DNA from: Xenopus tropicalis
Lineage: Eukaryota > Chordata > Amphibia > Anura > Pipidae
Reading direction: 5' to 3'
NCBI RefSeq assembly: GCF_000004195.4
Contig: NC_030684.2
Coordinates: 67,253,392-67,317,391 of the forward strand
DNA: 64,000 bases
Of the stretch, positions 1 through 64,000 are shown in pieces. The notes beneath the pieces were generated by a model. It made no database searches. It was not told the origin of the DNA and saw only the letters and a list, made by a program, of their open reading frames with translations. A program made the translations under genes and the position numbers. Every line of letters starts with the position of its first letter. Position 1 is the first letter of the stretch.

Positions 1-13
1 ACATTCCTTACAG

Positions 14-59158
<59,145 letters not shown>

Positions 59159-60805
59159 GTAAGATTGATCCAGGGAATTCTTATTCTGAGCCTGAGCGCC
59201 CTTAAAATGATGTCTGTTGGAAAGCCTGATGTGAATGCTTGTCTCCCAAGGAAAATCTCCCCTAGAAAATGTTTAGAATGGAGGTTTAAAAAACATAGGG
59301 TAATAGATACATGGGTAGATACGTGGGCATTGTATAAACAAACAGACAAGTAGTAATGCCATTATTCAGAAAAGAAAACTGCTCAGCGCATACATAACAT
59401 TTTCCATATTGTGTACTTAGGACATTCCAATAGTGAAGTGAATTTTGGTAGAATTGTATTTATGAGGGACGGGCAGGGGGAGGCATGTACTCCCTTCTTC
59501 CACATACCCATCCTCTAATGTGTCATTCAGACAGACAGCATAGGCTGCAAAAGAGCCATGTACTTACCACCTGCCCTATGGCCTTGCGCTCACCCCTTTT
59601 TACCTAACATTTGTTAGGGGTTTGTTAGGGTTTGCTAGTAGATGTGAAGTACAGACTGCCGGAAAGTCATGGATGCTATTTGATTGAGCACAAAGGGGCA
59701 CAATTTTAAATGACCACTCTTGACATCTATGGAGAATGCCAAGGCAAGCAGTGCTTGAACTAGGTCAGATATCACATGTCTTGGTCATTTTAAATTCACA
59801 CATAGCTGTAAATTTAATTCTCTATTGATGCTTAACATTTGGCTCCCTATGGTCACCACCTGCCCTCCATTTATCACAAATTGTTTATTGTTAAACAATT
59901 GTTTGGCCTAACAATGTTAGGCCAAAAGTAAGAGAGAATGTGAGGGGTTTATGCCCATGTGCCACCCCTCACATTCCCCTTATGAATACAGTGCTGTTGA
60001 ATGATGGCACTGTATTCATGGGGGTAGCTGCAGGTCTTTGCACTCTAAAACAAAGCTCAGAGATCGGCAAAAATCACCAAGGCTAGCAAGTAGCTTGCAA
60101 AGTACAAAATCATTATGGATTGCACCTGCTTTTTCACTTCACACCCTGCATTTCACATTTAAATTACCCATTTATATTTTGACTATCAATGGGATGATTA
60201 ATACAAGTAAGTAATTGATAATGCCATTTTTCTAAAATGCTTTGAGAGAGAAGTAATCTTCCGATAAAGAATATCTAAAGCTAAGTATATGCAGAGCCTT
60301 TCAGTAATCAGTCATGTAATCAGGTGTAAATTACAGCACCATAGTAGGAAGGATGCAAACATTACCCTGTGTTTTTTTAAGGTGCAAACAGCATGCCAGC
60401 CAAATCTAAAGCATTATAAACAACCACTGGCATATTTAAACAAGAGACCCAGGCTTGAAAGCAGCCTTGCCGAAAAAAATAGCAGCATATAACTTGGCAC
60501 AGAATATACTAAGAACTACAACTGTAGTGCCAAGTCTTTTTTAAACACCTTCTAGGAATATGAACAATACATGGGTTTTTAAAAGTGTAAATGCCACAAA
60601 TCGAAACTGTCCCATGAGGCAACTCAAACCAACAATGCTCTAAAGAAAAGTAAAGTAAAGACAAGAGCAATGGTGGAACTACCAGGGGTGCGGAAGGCCC
60701 AGGCCCCCCACGGGGCCCAGCCGGACATAACCGGGCGCAAAAATTGGATACGGAGATGTAAGAACCCGGGCCAAAACTAAGACCCATTATCAATATATAT
60801 ATATA

Positions 60806-62412
60806 CAGTGGTGTGAAAAACTATTTGCCCCCTTCCTGATTTCTTATTCTTTTGCTTGTTTGTCACACAAAATGTTTCTGATCATCAAACACATTTAACT
60901 ATTAGTCAAAGATAACACAAGTAAACACAAAATGCAGTTTTTAAATGAGGGTTTTTATTATTTAGGGAGAAAAAAAATCCAAACCTACATGGCCCTGTGT
61001 GAAAAAGTAATTGCCCCCTGAACCTAATAACTGGTTGGGCCACCCTTAGCAGCAATAACTGCAATCAAGCGTTTGCGATAACTTGCAACGAGTCTTTTAC
61101 AGTGCTCTGGAGGAATTTTGGCCCACTCATCTTTGCAGAATTGTTGTAATTCAGCTTTATTTGAGGGTTTTCTAGCATGAACCGCCTTTTTAAGGTCATG
61201 CCACAACATCTCAATAGGATTCAGGTCAGGACTTTGACTAGGCCACTCCAAAGTCTTAATTTTGTTTTTCTTCAGCCATTCAGAGGTGGATTTGCTGGTG
61301 TGTTTTGGGTCATTGTCCTGCTGCAGCACCCAAGATCGCTTCAGCTTGAGTTGACAAACAGATGGCCGGACATTCTCCTTCAGGATTTTTTGGTAGACAG
61401 TAGAATTCATGGTTCCATCTATCACAGCAAGCCTTCCAGGTCCTGAAGCAGCAAAACAACCCCAGACCATCACACTACCACCACCATATTTTACTGTTGG
61501 TATGATGTTCTTTTTCTGAAATGCTGTGTTACTTTTACGCCAGATGTAACGGGACACGCACCTTCCAAAAAGTTCAACTTTTGTCTCTTCGGTCCACAAG
61601 GTATTGGCAATCATTGAGATGTTTTTTAGCAAAATTGAGACGAGCCTTAATGTTCTTTTTGCTTAAAAGTGGTTTGCGCCTTGGAAATCTGCCATGCAGG
61701 CCGTTTTTGCCCAGTCTCTTTCTTATGGTGGAGTCGTGAACACTGACCTTAATTGAGGCAAGTGAGGCCTGCAGTTCTTTAGATGTTGTCCTGAGGTCTT
61801 TTGTGGCCTCTCGGATGAGTTGTCTCTGCGCTCTTGGGGTAATTTTGGTCGGCCGGCCACTCCTGGGAAGATTCACCACTGTTCCATGTTTTTGCCATTT
61901 GTGGATAATGGCTCTCACTGTGGTTCGCTGGAGTCCCAAAGCTTTAGAAATGGCTTTATAACCTTTACCAGACTGATAGATCTCAATTACTTTTGTTCTC
62001 ATTTGTTCCTGAATTTCTTTGGATCTTGGCATGATGTCTAGCTTTTGAGGTGCTTTTGGTCTACTTCTCTGTGTCAGGTAGCTCCTATTTAAGTGATTTC
62101 TTGATTGAAACAGGTGTGGCAGTAATCAGGCCTGGGGGTGACTACAGAAATTGAACTCAGGTGTGATAAAACACAGTTAAGTTATTTTTTAACAAGGGGG
62201 GCAATCACTTTTTCACACAGGGCCATGTAGATTTGGAGTTCTTTTTTCTCCCTTAATAACATAAACCTTCGTTTAAAAACTGCATTTTGTGTTCAATTAT
62301 GTTATCTTTGACTAATAGTTAACGGTTTTTGATGAGCAGAAACATTTAAGTGTGACAAACATGCAAAAGAATAAGAAATCAGGAAGGGGGCAAATAGTTT
62401 TTCACACCACTG
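60806..62412 (-). mobile_element. full-length Tc1-like transposon, transposase disabled
   Basis: A 1607-base element flanked by TA on both sides. The inverted ends begin cagtggtgtgaaaaactatt and stay alike for about 215 bases. Each end carries a second inner copy of the motif (ctgtgtgaaaaagt.attgcc), the double-site IR/DR arrangement known from Sleeping Beauty-type elements. The ends look mobilisable by a matching enzyme; the internal gene is broken. Confidence 0.9.
61024..62032 (-). pseudogene. Tc1 transposase pseudogene, one frameshift and altered catalytic Asp
   Basis: The first part (61574-62032, ATG start) has a paired-like DNA-binding domain: helix-turn-helix around residues 24-45, the GRP linker (SGRPTKI, residues 58-64) and a second helical domain to about 140. 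The second part (61024-61632) is in another frame and carries the DDE domain: YGGGSVMVWGCF, the second catalytic Asp in QQDNDPKHTS and the Glu in LNPIEMLW, 34 residues apart as in DD34E. A one-base shift near 61605 separates the parts. The first catalytic Asp, expected in WTDET, is Glu (WTEET, codon 61588-61590). Joined length would be about 340 residues, normal for Tc1. Confidence 0.9.
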
Positions 62413-62734
62413 TATATATAAAACATTAAGACATTTTGTGCATTAAGTTACTAACAAATGCCCTCCCCTTTAAATAAAACAGGGATTGTTTGTCCATATA
62501 TTGCAATGTATATATCAGTTGGCCAAATACGTCAAGGTTTCAAGGTTAAAACTCCCAAATAGTTGCCCTCTTATTGGCCACCACTGGGAACACCTGACTG
62601 TAGCTGGGAATGATAGGAACTACAACATGGAGCTGACCACTGCTCCTGTATAAACTATAGCAACAAAAAAGGAAAAACTGCTCACCAGTACAATTTAAAC
62701 CATTAGGTGGTTTAAAAATATCTATATGCTATAT

Positions 62735-62763
62735 ATACAGTATATATATATATATATATATAC
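62735..62763. repeat. (AT)n microsatellite
   Basis: A run of AT/TA units interrupted once by acag. Confidence 0.8.
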
Positions 62764-62809
62764 AGATAGCCAGTAAGCAGCACACCATCAGCATAGGATG
62801 ATACCTGCA

Positions 62810-62960
62810 TGCCAGTGCAAAATTGTAATAGGCATATTAATAGAAAGTGACGGCACACACAGGGATTTCCACACAAGGTCATTAAGTGAATATAAAGGGA
62901 TGAGGTTTATTCAGTCCAACGTTTCCTAATTGGAACTTTCGTCCCTGAAGAAAGAACAAT
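62810..62960. repeat. possible dispersed repeat
   Basis: Wording such as tttattcagtccaacgtttc followed by tttcgtccctgaagaaag resembles a frog interspersed repeat. Class not determined. Confidence 0.3.
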
Positions 62961-63390
62961 ATGGTTTTTCAAATAGTCAGGTCTATGAACTTTAAGTAAC
63001 AATTACTTATAGAAGAAGGCCGATCAGTGAAAAATGATCAACATGACCTATAGGTAACTTAACTTTTATGTACATTAATATTTTCAGTATCACTTTAAGA
63101 GCAGAACAGCAGGCTTATTGATCGCTTCCAACAAAAGGATAAAGCCTAAAGGGATGGGGAACAATGAATGCAATGTTTTGGAAATAACTGATTTATTTTA
63201 GTCTTGGCATTACTGTTTGTGTAGGGGAGTAAATGGTGTCATAAAAATCCTGGCAAGATCTGTCCAATATCTGCTAGCTTATTACTGTTCTTGCTTTTTG
63301 CTTAATAAAAAAATCCAAAAAGGCTGACACATATAAAATATATATATTTTTAATATAAATATTTTATGTATATACACCTCAAAGATATAT

Positions 63391-63718
63391 ACAGGTATGG
63401 GACTAGTTATCCAGAATGCTTGGGACCTGGAGTTTTCCAGATAAGTGATCTTTCTGTAATTTGGATCTCCATAACTTAAGTCTGCTAAAAATCATTTAAA
63501 TATTGAAAAAGCAATTAGGCTTGTTTTGTCTTCCAAAAGGATTAATTATATCTTAGTTGTGATCAAGTACAAGGTGCTGTTTTATTATTACTGAGAAAAA
63601 GGGAATCATTTTTAAAAAGTGCAATTATTTACTTATAATGGAGTCTATGGGAGATAACCTTCCCGTATTTCAGAACTTTCTGGATAACAGTTTTCTGGAT
63701 AACAGATCCCATACTTGT
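63391..63718 (-). mobile_element. acaggtatggg-family MITE, reverse orientation
   Basis: Begins acaggtatgggactagttat and ends aacagatcccatacttgt. Internal blocks are reversed relative to the copy at 5611 (tatcttagttgtgatcaag, aaggtgctgttttattatta). Confidence 0.65.
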
Positions 63719-64000
63719 AAATCATTATGCCTTACAGAGGACTTATTTGAGAGACTGATGAACAATTGTACCTCGCAAAGTAAGAAAATGTGCTGTGTGG
63801 AAAGCTAAGAAATGGTACAGAACCCCCATCCTATAAAAAGGTGTTTTTTTTACAGGAAAGGGGAAATTGTGTGATAAAAATTCTACCAGATTGTATTGGA
63901 TATTTTTAGTTAATCTGTTTTTAGTGATATTTATAACCTAGTTAAAGACCATTTAGTGTCATTTATAGTTCCCACACTGGTGCCTTACTTGTGTTCAGTC

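Larger units (their letters stand above)
59159..64000 (+). other. intron 23, incomplete at right edge
   Basis: At least 4.8 kb of intron. No exon continuing DHR-2 was found up to 64000. Contains small hairpins (59890-60025), a GC-rich fragment (60670-60780), a full-length Tc1 element (60806-62412), an AT microsatellite (about 62735-62763), a possible dispersed repeat (62810-62960) and a MITE (63391-63718). Confidence 0.78.

Noticed and set aside
59159..64000. Search for the next DHR-2 exon (VNAGPLAYARAF) before the right edge
   Set aside because: No frame in this stretch gives that wording behind an AG acceptor, so the gene is called incomplete at the right edge.

Overview
This is vertebrate nuclear DNA, almost certainly from a clawed frog (Xenopus, probably X. 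tropicalis). One large gene on the + strand runs through the window and out at both ends. Joining 23 exons at GT/AG sites gives one uninterrupted frame of 967 codons. The protein matches DOCK11 (zizimin-2), a DOCK-D family exchange factor for Cdc42. The visible part runs from the helical region after the DHR-1 domain through most of the catalytic DHR-2 domain. The N-terminal PH and DHR-1 domains lie left of the window, and the last DHR-2 exons lie to the right. The frog assignment is inferred from the repeats: TTAA-flanked MITEs of the Xenopus T2 type, PIF/Harbinger-like palindromic MITEs with 3-base target duplications, hAT-like MITEs, a Tc1 element and a Tx1-like LINE tail.

Layout. Positions 1-19.3 kb hold exons 1-11, with introns carrying MITEs and other dispersed repeats. 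Intron 11 (19.3-24.9 kb) is a mobile-element cluster: a broken Harbinger transposase element, a CpG-rich palindromic MITE and a minus-strand LTR with an internal tandem array. Positions 24.9-33.2 kb carry exons 12-18, closely spaced. Intron 18 (33.2-40.8 kb) holds foldback elements and a T2 MITE. Intron 19 (40.9-52.5 kb) holds a LINE tail and a 4.3 kb LTR retrotransposon lying inside an AT microsatellite. Exons 20-23 occupy 52.5-59.2 kb. The right edge (59.2-64 kb) is intron with a full-length but mutated Tc1 transposon.

The most unusual object is the LTR element at 43209-47554 (minus strand). It has two LTRs differing at about ten positions, a primer-binding-site-like start and a polypurine tract. 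The internal 3.0 kb encodes no recognisable reverse transcriptase or integrase. It carries a gag-like segment, a retropepsin-like segment with an altered active-site motif and, in the same frame after one stop codon, a 604-codon ORF. That ORF is built from two diverged copies of a ~180-residue module, each with a zinc-knuckle position. It looks like a recently mobile non-autonomous LTR family with a protein of unknown role.

No RNA genes, CRISPR arrays, promoters of host genes or other host protein genes were recognised. Family names for repeats come from recognition of termini and target duplications, not from a database search.
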